From Bacillota bacterium (GTDB taxonomy: Bacteria; Bacillota; Clostridia; Peptostreptococcales; Anaerovoracaceae), in NCBI GenBank assembly GCA_017432725.1, contig JAFRIQ010000028.1, forward strand, positions 1 through 33,612: a DNA stretch of 33,612 nucleotides. The letters run 5' to 3'. The translations under genes and the position numbers were made by a program. Of the stretch, positions 15,760 through 23,787 are shown piece by piece. Position 1 is the stretch's first letter. The number at the start of each line of letters is the position of its first letter. The notes below the pieces were generated by a model, which was not told where the DNA came from, ran no database searches, and worked only from the letters and a program-made list of their open reading frames with translations.

Positions 15760-15789
15760 GCGGGCAAGCAATAGCTTGCCCGCTTTTTT
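15760..15789 (+). terminator. Intercistronic terminator/attenuator between mglB and mglA
   Basis: A perfect 10-bp stem GCGGGCAAGC/GCTTGCCCGC with AATA loop is followed by six T. Since mglA has no evident own promoter, this probably lets only part of transcription pass, giving more binding protein than ATPase and permease. Confidence 0.85.
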
Positions 15790-15792
15790 AAA

Positions 15793-15811
15793 CCAAAATC
15801 CTTAATTTTGG
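15793..15811 (+). repeat. Short inverted repeat just upstream of the mglA ribosome site
   Basis: CCAAAAT and ATTTTGG with a 5-nt loop end directly before the GCGGAGGA ribosome site of mglA. It could form an mRNA 5' cap after processing, or affect mglA translation. Confidence 0.4.
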
Positions 15812-15824
15812 CGGAGGAATAGGA

Positions 15825-17336
15825 ATGAGTGAATACACTCTTGAAATGAGGGGCGTCAGCAAGTCGTTCCCGGGCGTCAAAGCCCTCGACAACGTACAGC
15901 TGAAGCTCAGACCCGGCAAGGTCCACGCTCTCATGGGAGAGAACGGCGCCGGGAAATCCACCCTCATGAAATGTATGTTCGGCATATATACCATGGACGA
16001 GGGTGAGATATATATGGACGGGGAAAAGGTAGAGATCCACAACCCCATGGATGCTCTTAACAAGGGCATAGCCATGGTGCACCAGGAACTCCAGCCCATA
16101 CCCGCAAGAACCATAGGAGAGAACATATATCTGGGAAGATATCCTATGAAGAAGGTCCTCGGCTTCATCAAAGTCGTGGATCATCAGAAAATGTACGACG
16201 ATACGGCGGCCCTTCTCAAGAAGGTCCACATGAACTTCGACCCCAAGCAGAAGGTGGGCGAACTTTCCGTATCGCAGATGCAGTCGGTGGAGATAGCGAA
16301 AGCCATATCCGCGAACTGCAGGGTCCTCATTTTGGATGAACCTACCTCTTCCCTTACACAGAACGAAGTAGACGCTCTGTTCAGGATAGTGAACGAGCTC
16401 AAGGAAGAGGGAGTTGCTATAGTATATATCTCTCACAAGATGGACGAGATCTTAAGGATCTCCGACGAAGTCACCATCATGAGAGACGGCCAGTATATCG
16501 GTACCTGGGACGCAAAGGGCCTGACCAACGATTTCATCATCACCAAGATGGTAGGCCGCGAGCTTTCGAACCTCTATCCTCAGAGGAACAACAAGCCCGG
16601 AGAAGTCATATTCGAGGTACAGGACTTTACCTCCATCAATCCCAAGAGCTTCAGGGACGTATCCTTCGGAGTCAAAGCCGGAGAGATCCTCGGCGTCGCA
16701 GGACTCGTGGGCGCCCAGAGGACCGAACTCATGGAAGGTCTCTTCGGTATCAGATCACATACAAAGGGCAAGATACTGTACAAAGGAAAAGAGATCTCGA
16801 TCAGCCGACCCAAAGACGCCATAGACCAGGGCATCGCAATGCTCACCGAAGACAGGAGAGGAAGCGGCATCCTGGGAGTTCTGTCAGTGGCAGACAATAT
16901 TTCCGTTGCGTCTCTCAAAAAATATCTGAAGCACAATCTGTATATAGATAACGCAAAGGTAGAGGATCTGGTCCAGGACAACGTCAAGAAGATGAACATC
17001 AAGACACCGTCCTCCAAGACACAGATACAGAGCCTTTCCGGCGGCAACCAGCAGAAGGTGCTGGTAGGCAGATGGCTTGCCAACGATCCCGACGTGCTCA
17101 TCCTCGACGAACCTACGAGAGGAATAGACGTAGGCGCGAAATATGAGATCTACTGCATCATCGAGGAACTTGCCAGAGAAGGAAGAGCTGTCATCATGAT
17201 CTCTTCCGAAATGGACGAGCTCATCGGTATGTCAGACCGCATCATGGTAATGTGCGACGGAAGAGTCACAGGCTTCGTCGAAGGCGAAGACATGACGCAG
17301 GAAAAGATTATGAGTCTTGCAACTCAATTCGAATAG
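15825..17336 (+). CDS. mglA: Galactose/methyl-galactoside ABC importer ATP-binding protein
   Basis: The protein has 503 residues with GGAGGAATAGG before ATG. It is a tandem ATPase of the sugar-importer type (MglA/RbsA, usually about 500 residues). Half 1: Walker A 'GENGAGKST' near residue 38, signature 'LSVSQMQSVEIAKA' at 147, Walker B 'LILDEPTSSL' near 168. Half 2: degenerate Walker A region 'GLVGAQRTELMEGLFG', signature 'LSGGNQQKVLVGRWLA' at 404, Walker B 'LILDEPTRGID' near 425. The degenerate second P-loop is normal for this family. It powers sugar uptake with MglC; the gene order B-A-C is the classic one. Confidence 0.95.
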   Translation: MSEYTLEMRGVSKSFPGVKALDNVQLKLRPGKVHALMGENGAGKSTLMKCMFGIYTMDEGEIYMDGEKVEIHNPMDALNKGIAMVHQELQPIPARTIGENIYLGRYPMKKVLGFIKVVDHQKMYDDTAALLKKVHMNFDPKQKVGELSVSQMQSVEIAKAISANCRVLILDEPTSSLTQNEVDALFRIVNELKEEGVAIVYISHKMDEILRISDEVTIMRDGQYIGTWDAKGLTNDFIITKMVGRELSNLYPQRNNKPGEVIFEVQDFTSINPKSFRDVSFGVKAGEILGVAGLVGAQRTELMEGLFGIRSHTKGKILYKGKEISISRPKDAIDQGIAMLTEDRRGSGILGVLSVADNISVASLKKYLKHNLYIDNAKVEDLVQDNVKKMNIKTPSSKTQIQSLSGGNQQKVLVGRWLANDPDVLILDEPTRGIDVGAKYEIYCIIEELAREGRAVIMISSEMDELIGMSDRIMVMCDGRVTGFVEGEDMTQEKIMSLATQFE

Positions 17337-17351
17337 AGAGGTTCAAAGGAA

Positions 17352-18338
17352 ATGAAAAAGTTTTTTAGGTATTTTAAAGAGAACCCCATAGTTGCGCTGC
17401 TTCTTGCCGCAACTCTCGTCATGGGTATCGGTGTTGAAAATTTCGCGTCATGGGGTAACCTGAGCAACCTGATCGCAAACACCACTATCAGGTTCGTCAT
17501 AGCTCTGGGCGTATCCGGATGTCTTATAACCAAGGGTACTGACCTTTCCGCAGGCCGTCAGGTCGGTCTTGCCGGATGTATAGCAGGCATACTCATCCAG
17601 AGAGGCGATTACGCAGGGCGTGTTTCACCCTTCCCTGAAATGAACATGTGGCTCATACTTCTCATAGTGCTGGTCGTAGGAGCATTCATCGGATATATGA
17701 ACGGAACGGTCATCTCCAGACTTCACGTTCCTCCTTTCATCGCGACACTGGGTATGCAGACCATAGTCTACGGTATCTGTCTCGTCGTTACCAACGCGCA
17801 GCCCATAGGCGGATTCCAGCAGAAATATATCGATGTCATCGCCGGAAGATGGGGGAACCCGAGGGAGTTCAACCTTCCGCATCTTCTCATAGTCATGGTG
17901 GTCATGTTCGGACTGTTCTGGTTCATCTACAACAAGACGACCCACGGCAAATATATGTACGCCATAGGCGGAAACGAAGTCGCTGCTGAAGTATCCGGTG
18001 TCAACACCGGAAGATCCGTAAGGCTCATCTATATGACAGCAGGAATTATGTATGCACTGGCAGGATATCTCCTGGCAGCAAAGTCCGGCGGAGCATCTTC
18101 GGGTCTTGCTCAGGGATATGAGCTCGAAGCCATCGCAGGCTGCACCATAGGCGGTGTATCCACCACGGGCGGTATAGGAACGGTATCCGGAGTACTCATC
18201 GGAGTCCTCGTATTCGAACTCCTGAAGATCATACTCCAGTTCCTCGGCGTCAACCCCTACTACAACTACGTTGTACAGGGCCTCGTTATCGTCATCGCCG
18301 TTGCCCTGGATATCAGAAAGTACGTCAAGAAAAAGTAA
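17352..18338 (+). CDS. mglC: Galactose/methyl-galactoside ABC importer permease
   Basis: The protein has 328 residues; CAAAGGA precedes ATG and the gap to mglA is 15 bp. It is a BPD_transp_2-type permease with about ten hydrophobic segments. It carries the family landmarks 'GTDLSAGRQVGLAGCIAGIL' (after the third segment), 'VPPFIATLGMQTIVYGI' and 'YAIGGNEVAAEVSGVNT', the last the EAA-like coupling loop to the ATPase. The end is 'QGLVIVIAVALDIRKYVKKK'. Close in length to E. coli MglC (about 336). A strong terminator follows, so the operon is mglBAC only, with no regulator inside. Confidence 0.94.
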   Translation: MKKFFRYFKENPIVALLLAATLVMGIGVENFASWGNLSNLIANTTIRFVIALGVSGCLITKGTDLSAGRQVGLAGCIAGILIQRGDYAGRVSPFPEMNMWLILLIVLVVGAFIGYMNGTVISRLHVPPFIATLGMQTIVYGICLVVTNAQPIGGFQQKYIDVIAGRWGNPREFNLPHLLIVMVVMFGLFWFIYNKTTHGKYMYAIGGNEVAAEVSGVNTGRSVRLIYMTAGIMYALAGYLLAAKSGGASSGLAQGYELEAIAGCTIGGVSTTGGIGTVSGVLIGVLVFELLKIILQFLGVNPYYNYVVQGLVIVIAVALDIRKYVKKK

Positions 18339-18357
18339 TCGAAACGTATATATTGCA

Positions 18358-18387
18358 AAAGCCCGAAGCGAAAGCTTCGGGCTTCTT
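18358..18387. terminator. Bidirectional terminator after mglC
   Basis: A 9-bp stem GCCCGAAGC/GCTTCGGGC with a GAAA tetraloop has AAAA before and TTCTTT after. It can also end the convergent acetyltransferase transcript. Confidence 0.9.
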
Positions 18388-18411
18388 TGTATCTTTGCGT
18401 GTGTTTCTATG

Positions 18412-19020
18412 CTATAGGTTTTCCCAGTCTATCTTTTCGTCTTTATAGAAATATTCCCTGTCTCTTTCCGATACGGGGCGGAGCACCCTGCAGGGATTTC
18501 CCGCCGCGACGACGCCGTCCGGTATGTCCTTGGTCACCACGCTTCCGGCTCCTATGACCGTATCTTTTCCTATGGTGACTCCCGGGAGTATTATAGACCC
18601 CGCTCCTATCCACGTATTCTCCCCAATACGTACGTCCTTGTTGTACTGAAGGCCTCTGGCTCTTAGGGAAGGCTCTATGGGGTGATTTGCGGTGGCTACG
18701 GTAACATTTGGCCCGAACATGACCCTGTCCCCTATATATATGTGCCCGTCGTCCACGAAGGTCGTATTGAAGTTGCAATATACGCCCGAGCCGAAATGCA
18801 CGTGACAGCCTCCCCAGTTGGCGTAGAAGGGCAGCTCTATATAGCAGCCGTCTCCGCATTCGGCGAAGACCTCGCGCATATATTTTTGAAGCTTCTCCGG
18901 GTCTCCGGGCGAAAGAAGCAGCTCCCGCAGCCTTTTCATATTTACGGCCTGAACTTTCAGTATTTCCGGATCCCCGGGATCGTAGATAAGGCCTTTTTCC
19001 ATGCGTTCGAATTGTGTCAT
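18412..19020 (-). CDS. Sugar O-acetyltransferase (LacA/Maa family)
   Basis: The protein has 202 residues. ATG at 19020 is chosen because CAGGAGA precedes it and the family begins with 'M..E.M..G.lY.p.dpel'; the longer frame to 19083 adds unrelated residues through a palindrome. The N-terminal Mac domain ('MTQFERMEKGLIYDPGDPEI') and left-handed beta-helix hexapeptide repeats from about residue 70 ('IGDRVMFGPNVTV', 'IGENTWIGAGSIILPGVTIG', 'IGAGSVVTKDIPDGVVAAGN') are clear. His113 in 'TANHPIEP' corresponds to the catalytic His of LacA. It acetylates sugars or galactosides with acetyl-CoA. Being convergent with mglBAC, a link to galactoside detoxification is plausible but not shown. Confidence 0.92.
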   Translation of the reverse strand: MTQFERMEKGLIYDPGDPEILKVQAVNMKRLRELLLSPGDPEKLQKYMREVFAECGDGCYIELPFYANWGGCHVHFGSGVYCNFNTTFVDDGHIYIGDRVMFGPNVTVATANHPIEPSLRARGLQYNKDVRIGENTWIGAGSIILPGVTIGKDTVIGAGSVVTKDIPDGVVAAGNPCRVLRPVSERDREYFYKDEKIDWENL

Positions 19021-19039
19021 AGTTTTTCTCCTGGTTTTG

Positions 19040-19061
19040 CTTGATGCCAGCATCAAGTATA
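19040..19061 (-). promoter_or_regulatory. Palindrome and -10 box upstream of the acetyltransferase gene
   Basis: A perfect inverted repeat CTTGATGC-CA-GCATCAAG spans 19040-19057 and overlaps a minus-strand TATACT (19056-19061), 20 bp before the start codon. The position covers the expected transcription start, so it looks like a repressor site. No good -35 is visible. Confidence 0.5.
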
Positions 19062-19122
19062 CGTCCAAGGGGCTCCCCGGCATTCTCGCCGCGTTTAGGT
19101 AAAACCCGGGAGCTATTTTTCC

Positions 19123-21279
19123 CTAGCTGTCCTGGCCTTTGTATTCAATGCAGAGCATGGTTATGTCGTCAAACTGCTCGGCGTCCATAACGAAGCCTTC
19201 TATGGAGCCTCTAACGCCTTTGATGATCTCTTCGGCAGTTTCGTCCTTATGTTCGTTCAGGGTCTTGAGCAGACGGTCAAGACCGTACATCTCGTCTCCT
19301 TTTTCTCCGCCCATTGCCTCCGGGACACCGTCCGTATAGAGGAAGAGCTTGGAGCCGGGCTCCATGTCGAGATCGTACTGCTTGTATACCATGTCTTCCA
19401 TGCCGCCTACCACGAAGCCGTGCTTATCCTTCAGAAGTTCGAACTCACCGTCTTTATTTTTTATGACCGGATACTCGTGGCCCGCGTTGGAGGCTTTCAT
19501 CTTGCCCGTGCGCAGATCCAGTATTCCCACCCATACGGTGACGAACATGTCCTCTTCGTTATTGGCGGATATGGTTTTATTGGCCATGGTGAGTATCTGC
19601 GCAGGGGATACGCCCAGCTTTGCATAGCTTTGTATTATGGTCTTGGATATCATCATGAACAGGGCCGCGGGCACGCCTTTTCCGGAAACGTCGGCGATGA
19701 CCATGCACAGATGGTCTTTGTCTATCAGGAAGAAGTCGTAGAAATCCCCTCCGACTTCTCTTGCAGGATCCATTATGGCGTATATGTCCATTTCCCTCCT
19801 TTCAGGGAAGGGCGGGAATATGCTCGGGAGCATGGATGCCTGTATCCTGTTCGCAAGGGAAAGCTCCGTACTGATGCGTTCCTTTTCGGCCGTTATCTGT
19901 TCGTTCTCCGCGATATATTCCTTCATACGGGTAGTAAGGGAGGAGAAGGATTCCGCGAGGACCTGTGTCTCGTCTCCCGTATCCATATCCCAGCTGAAGT
20001 CGAGATTGTCTCCGTGCATATTGCCGACTTCGTCGGTGAGTTTCTGTATGGGTTTTACGATCTGGAGGGAAAGAGTTCCGGACACCCATACGGCTATGGC
20101 TACGGACAGCAAGATGAGTCCTATCATAAGGAAAAACGTGTTCCTCATGTAGCTGTCCGCATCCTTTACGGACTGCTCCGTTATGGCGTCCATGTTTTCT
20201 ATGAGCTGCTTCGTGGGCAGTTCCACCGCTTCTTTTGAAAGTATGACTACCATGGACCAGCCTACGGTCTTCATGGGAGAATACGCAGCGTAGCATGATT
20301 CGCCGTCTATGATGAGCTCAGAGATGCCTTCTTCACCGTCCACAGCTTTTGCCGCCATTCCGGCAAGGTCCCGGTCTTCGCATTGGCGAAGGTCCTGAGC
20401 ATCGGTGACAGCTGCCAGGATACCGTCCGCATAGGTGGAAAAGAGCACCTGCCCGCTTCTGTTGAGTATGCAGGCATTCCCGCTGCCGCCGAGGTCCGCG
20501 CTCTTTACCAGGTCTTCCATATCGTCAAGGTACATGCCGGCTCCGGCTACGGACACTAAGGCATCTCCCCTGTATACGGGAACTCCGCACATTATACCGA
20601 GCCTCGGGGTATGGGCGTCCTTCGTGACGGGCGTAAAGTAAGGCTCGCCGCTTTCTGCGGCGCCTACGTACCAGGGGCGCTCCTTTGCCTCGAGAGGCAT
20701 GAGATTTCCCGATTCGTCATATTTTTTCGCAGGGATGAAGTCGGCCTGGACCATGAATCCCGATTCCGTAGCAACGTAAATGGAGGCCATCTTGCTATTG
20801 TTTCCGTTGATGCCCATAAGAACGTCCTGTACGTTGCCTATGAGATTAAGTTCGTTTACTATTGCCGGATCCCAGGGGTTCGTATGGGAAGAATAGAGTA
20901 CCTGTATGGTAAGCTGTCCGTCCCTGCCTGCGTCCGGAAGGGGCACGCTCCTGGAAGGGTAGAGCCCGGGGTTGTTGTAGATATGTTCAGCCACCGACGC
21001 TGCGGTGAGAACGTCCTGCTTGAATTCCCTGAAGAGGTCGTCCGCTATGGCGGCCTTCTCCCCTGACAGTTCCAGTATGCGCTGTTTCGACGCCTCGGTC
21101 ATATATGCCGAGGATTTTTCTCCTATGGTATCGTTCAGATTTCTGTTGGACGCCGACATGGTCCTGGAAACTCCGATCATTCCGAAACCGAAAATAGCGG
21201 TTGCAGCAAGAAGGAGTCCCAGTACCAGGGCGAGCATCGCCATCTGTGTCTTTTTACCGAGAGATCTGTTTCTGATCAT
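19123..21279 (-). CDS. Membrane sensor SpoIIE/PP2C-type serine phosphatase (dCache-HAMP-SpoIIE)
   Basis: The protein has 718 residues. Membrane segment 1 is about residues 12-36. A large extracytoplasmic region about 45-370 has double-Cache features ('VATESGFMVQADFIPAKKYD', 'ERPWYVGAAESGEPYFTPVTKD', 'GIMCGVPVYRGDALVSVAGAG'). Segment 2 is about 388-410, then HAMP ('SLQIVKPIQKLTDEVGNM'), a coiled coil ('ISTELSLANRIQASMLPSIF') and SpoIIE phosphatase about 490-712 with metal ligands in 'REVGGDFYDFF' and 'MVIADVSGKGVPAALFMMISK', and 'LFLYTDGVPEAM'. RsbU-type proteins dephosphorylate STAS anti-anti-sigma factors when an external signal is sensed. No STAS gene is visible here. The RsbW-like domain of the MATE fusion is about 4.5 kb away and is a possible counterpart. 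Confidence 0.93.
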   Translation of the reverse strand: MIRNRSLGKKTQMAMLALVLGLLLAATAIFGFGMIGVSRTMSASNRNLNDTIGEKSSAYMTEASKQRILELSGEKAAIADDLFREFKQDVLTAASVAEHIYNNPGLYPSRSVPLPDAGRDGQLTIQVLYSSHTNPWDPAIVNELNLIGNVQDVLMGINGNNSKMASIYVATESGFMVQADFIPAKKYDESGNLMPLEAKERPWYVGAAESGEPYFTPVTKDAHTPRLGIMCGVPVYRGDALVSVAGAGMYLDDMEDLVKSADLGGSGNACILNRSGQVLFSTYADGILAAVTDAQDLRQCEDRDLAGMAAKAVDGEEGISELIIDGESCYAAYSPMKTVGWSMVVILSKEAVELPTKQLIENMDAITEQSVKDADSYMRNTFFLMIGLILLSVAIAVWVSGTLSLQIVKPIQKLTDEVGNMHGDNLDFSWDMDTGDETQVLAESFSSLTTRMKEYIAENEQITAEKERISTELSLANRIQASMLPSIFPPFPERREMDIYAIMDPAREVGGDFYDFFLIDKDHLCMVIADVSGKGVPAALFMMISKTIIQSYAKLGVSPAQILTMANKTISANNEEDMFVTVWVGILDLRTGKMKASNAGHEYPVIKNKDGEFELLKDKHGFVVGGMEDMVYKQYDLDMEPGSKLFLYTDGVPEAMGGEKGDEMYGLDRLLKTLNEHKDETAEEIIKGVRGSIEGFVMDAEQFDDITMLCIEYKGQDS

Positions 21280-21314
21280 ATGATTAACCTCAAAACCTAC
21301 ATTACTTACATATA

Positions 21315-21343
21315 AGTATCATACCGCAGCCCCGCCGCGTCAA
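21315..21343 (-). promoter_or_regulatory. Promoter of the SpoIIE phosphatase gene
   Basis: On the minus strand TTGACG (21338-21343), a 17-bp spacer and GATACT (21315-21320), 36 bp before the start codon. Confidence 0.6.
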
Positions 21344-21475
21344 TGTTTTTCGCCGTGAAAAACCGCTCCTATGCCTTGTATTTAAAGCCGCAGGGCTTTG
21401 CGGAATAAAAACCAGAGAATATATTTCTGATTTATGGTAAAATACACAAATAAACATTTTTTACGGAGAAGATCA

Positions 21476-22630
21476 ATGAAGATAGCCATCTTTACAGACA
21501 CATATAAGCCGTACGTCAGCGGGGTGACCACCCATATAGGGATACTCAAGGAAGGTCTCGAGAAAAAAGGCCATCAGGTCATGATCACTACCGTCGATCC
21601 GAAAGTCGACGAATATATATTCGAGGACAACGTTTTGTACTGCCCCGGCAGAGCCGTAAAAAAGATATACGGCTACGGTATAACAAATCCCCTGAGTTTC
21701 CACAGGCTCGACATCATCAGGGATTTCGATCCCGACGTTATCCATATACAGACGGAGTTCGCCATAGGAATGTTCGGGCTCTGGGCATCCAGAAGGCTTA
21801 AAAAACCGGTGGTATACACTCTCCATACCATGTACGACGACTATACGGATTACGTGTTTCCTCACTACGCGGATAAACTGGGCAAATCCATAGCCCACAG
21901 ATATTTCCACGTAATAGCCAGCAGGGCGGACGAGATCATAGTTCCTTCCAAAAAGGCCGTCACTTTCCTCGAGAACTGCAGGGTGGAAAGAGACGTGAAT
22001 TTCATCCCCAACGTGGCGGGAATCTCTGAGTGTCATAAAGAAAAGGCCGAAGAAGTAAAGGAAAGGCTCGGGCTTTCCTCCTGCGAGGCGGTACTTTGTT
22101 TTGCAGGCAGGATGGGAAGGGAAAAGAGCGTCGACGTTCTTCTCTTATATTTCAGTAAGCTCGCAGAAAAGCACCCGTCCGTCAAGCTCATACTCGTGGG
22201 CGGCGGCCCGGAAGAAGATAATCTCAGGAGATATGCCGAAGAGCTGGGCATTGCGGATAATGTGTACTTTACGGGGATGATTGCCCACGAAGACGTGGTC
22301 CCGTATTTCTACGCTTCGGATCTTTACGTTACGGCGTCTACCAGCGAGATGAACTCCATATCCATGCTCGAAGGCATGTCCAGCGGACTTATGACCCTCC
22401 AGCGCCTCGACGAAAGCAACAGGTACCAGATAGTCAGCGGCACCAACGGATGGACCTATGAAACGGAAGACGAATTCTGCGCCCTTGCGGAGCAGTATAT
22501 TTCGAAGAGTCCGGAAGAAAGGGCCGGGCTGAAAGAAAAATTGAGAACGTACATGAAGACCTATGGTCTCGAAGAATTCCTGGATAAAACGATTTCGGTA
22601 TATGAAAAGGTAAGGACTGAGAAAGCTTAA
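21476..22630 (+). CDS. GT4-family glycosyltransferase, probably diacylglycerol glucosyltransferase-like
   Basis: The protein has 384 residues. ATG 21476 is chosen because ACGGAGAAG precedes it and the frame begins with the family's 'MKIAIFTDTYKPYVSGVTTH'; the extension to 21434 overlaps a -10-like TAAAAT (21438-21443). GT-B fold: N-terminal acceptor lobe ('DVIHIQTEFAIGMFGLWASR', 'YTLHTMYDDYTDYVF') and C-terminal donor lobe ('VLCFAGRMGREKSVDVLL', 'LILVGGGPEEDNL'), with the retaining-enzyme EX7E motif at Glu291 and Glu299. The pattern resembles 1,2-diacylglycerol 3-glucosyltransferases and mannosyl relatives, which would place it in glycolipid or envelope synthesis at the membrane. The acceptor is inferred only. 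It is monocistronic with its own terminator. Confidence 0.88.
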   Translation: MKIAIFTDTYKPYVSGVTTHIGILKEGLEKKGHQVMITTVDPKVDEYIFEDNVLYCPGRAVKKIYGYGITNPLSFHRLDIIRDFDPDVIHIQTEFAIGMFGLWASRRLKKPVVYTLHTMYDDYTDYVFPHYADKLGKSIAHRYFHVIASRADEIIVPSKKAVTFLENCRVERDVNFIPNVAGISECHKEKAEEVKERLGLSSCEAVLCFAGRMGREKSVDVLLLYFSKLAEKHPSVKLILVGGGPEEDNLRRYAEELGIADNVYFTGMIAHEDVVPYFYASDLYVTASTSEMNSISMLEGMSSGLMTLQRLDESNRYQIVSGTNGWTYETEDEFCALAEQYISKSPEERAGLKEKLRTYMKTYGLEEFLDKTISVYEKVRTEKA

Positions 22631-22650
22631 GAAAACAAAGAAATATCGAG

Positions 22651-22684
22651 CCGTCATGAGCTATGTGCCGTGACGGTTTTTTTT
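22651..22684 (+). terminator. Intrinsic terminator of the glycosyltransferase gene
   Basis: CCGTCATG pairs with CGTGACGG (8 bp, one G-U) around a 10-nt loop, followed by eight T. The T run overlaps the next promoter's -35 box. Confidence 0.85.
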
Positions 22685-22711
22685 GTACAGATAAGGGCAA
22701 TAGTGTATAAT
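22683..22711 (+). promoter_or_regulatory. Promoter of the CXXC peptide/polyferredoxin/TlpA operon
   Basis: TTGTAC at 22683-22688, a 17-bp spacer and TATAAT at 22706-22711. Confidence 0.75.
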
Positions 22712-22763
22712 GAGCGCAGCAAACAGCAGTTCAATTCACGGCACGATAGATCGGTATCAAACG

Positions 22764-22910
22764 ATGAAGAAACAAAGAAAATTGTGGATAAGCCTCATCC
22801 TTTTCGCTGCGGCCCTGGCGGTTTGCATATACGGCGCTTTCAGGGGCGAGGCGAAGGACGTGCTCATAAAAGCCACGAAGATATGTCTGGAGTGTATAGG
22901 TCTTGGGTAA
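22764..22910 (+). CDS. Small CXXC membrane peptide (CD1871A-like)
   Basis: The protein has 48 residues. The longer frame from 22710 is rejected because that ATG overlaps the -10 box, so transcripts cannot include it. Sequence: a basic N-terminus, one membrane segment (about residues 8-26, 'WISLILFAAALAVCIYGAF'), then 'RGEAKDVLIKATKICLECIGLG' with Cys41 and Cys44. It resembles the small family named after C. difficile CD1871A (recalled), which recurs before a polyferredoxin membrane protein and a TlpA-like redoxin. The stop overlaps the TTG start of the next gene. No strong ribosome site is seen. It may relay thiol or metal redox at the membrane; function unknown. Confidence 0.82.
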   Translation: MKKQRKLWISLILFAAALAVCIYGAFRGEAKDVLIKATKICLECIGLG

Positions 22911-23787
22911 GCGTCTGAGAAAAGCGGTCCAGACACTAAATCTGATCGTTTCAAATGCATATGTGAAAGGCTTTCTTCCGGGAGGTCCTTCCGTTTACGG
23001 AGGCCCTCTCAAGAGATTTTGTGTGCCCGGGATGAACTGCTATTCATGTCCGGGAGCTCTTGGCGCCTGCCCCATAGGTTCTCTTCAGACAGCCCTGGGC
23101 GCCAGAGACAGGAGATTTCCTTCCTACGTTCTCGGTTACCTCGCTGCGGTGGGCATGCTGGCGGGGCGCTTCATTTGCGGGTGGCTGTGTGTCTTCGGTC
23201 TCATACAGGAACTCCTTTACATGATACCGACTCCGAAACTCAAAGTTCCGGAGACAGCGGACAGGCTGCTCCGCTTTCTTAAATACCTGGTGCTTGCGGT
23301 CCTGGTAGTGGGGCTTCCCCTCTTTGCAAGAGACGGCTACGGCGTGGGTGATCCCTACTTCTGCAAGTATCTGTGCCCCGTGGGCACTCTGGAAGGAGGT
23401 ATTCCCCTGGTGCTTCTGAACGGCGTTTTAAGGCCCGCTCTTGGCTGGCTGTTCAGATGGAAGATGCTCGTGCTTCTTCTCTGTGTTCTGGCATCGGTAT
23501 TCATATACAGGCCTTTCTGCAGATATATATGTCCTCTGGGAGCTTTTTATTCTCTATTCCAGAAGGTAAGTCTGGTCAAAATGAGGGTGGATGAGGGCCT
23601 CTGCACAGACTGCGGAGCCTGCAGCAAAGTATGCGGCATGAGGGTGGATCCCAGGAAAGACCCCAACAGCGCCGAGTGCATAAGGTGCGGAGAATGCAAG
23701 GACGTATGTCCGGTGCACGCTCTGTCCTTCGAGATAATGGGAAAAGAGATAGTAAAGAAGAGGGGAAAGGAAACTGAAACGGTATGA
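22903..23787 (+). CDS. 4Fe-4S polyferredoxin membrane protein (NapH/CcoG-like)
   Basis: The protein has 294 residues, apparently with a TTG start at 22903 overlapping the previous stop; GGAG lies about 10 nt upstream and no ATG occurs for 19 codons. Cysteine motifs in order: 'CVPGMNCYSCPGALGACP' near residue 40, 'CGWLCVFGLIQE' about 95, 'CKYLCPVG' about 157, 'CRYICPLGAFYS' about 209, then two ferredoxin clusters 'CTDCGACSKVC' and 'CIRCGECKDVCP' at 231-272. About five membrane segments lie between. Such proteins pass electrons from the cytosol across the membrane. With the CXXC peptide and the TlpA-like protein it would supply electrons to extracytoplasmic thiols (inference from synteny). Confidence 0.9.
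   Translation: MGKRLRKAVQTLNLIVSNAYVKGFLPGGPSVYGGPLKRFCVPGMNCYSCPGALGACPIGSLQTALGARDRRFPSYVLGYLAAVGMLAGRFICGWLCVFGLIQELLYMIPTPKLKVPETADRLLRFLKYLVLAVLVVGLPLFARDGYGVGDPYFCKYLCPVGTLEGGIPLVLLNGVLRPALGWLFRWKMLVLLLCVLASVFIYRPFCRYICPLGAFYSLFQKVSLVKMRVDEGLCTDCGACSKVCGMRVDPRKDPNSAECIRCGECKDVCPVHALSFEIMGKEIVKKRGKETETV

Noticed and set aside
19249-20238. Plus-strand 329-codon open frame
   Set aside because: Antisense of the SpoIIE phosphatase gene, with improbable composition rich in His, Tyr and Gly.
22710-22763. Longer form of the CXXC peptide
   Set aside because: Its ATG overlaps the TATAAT box, so it would not be on the mRNA.
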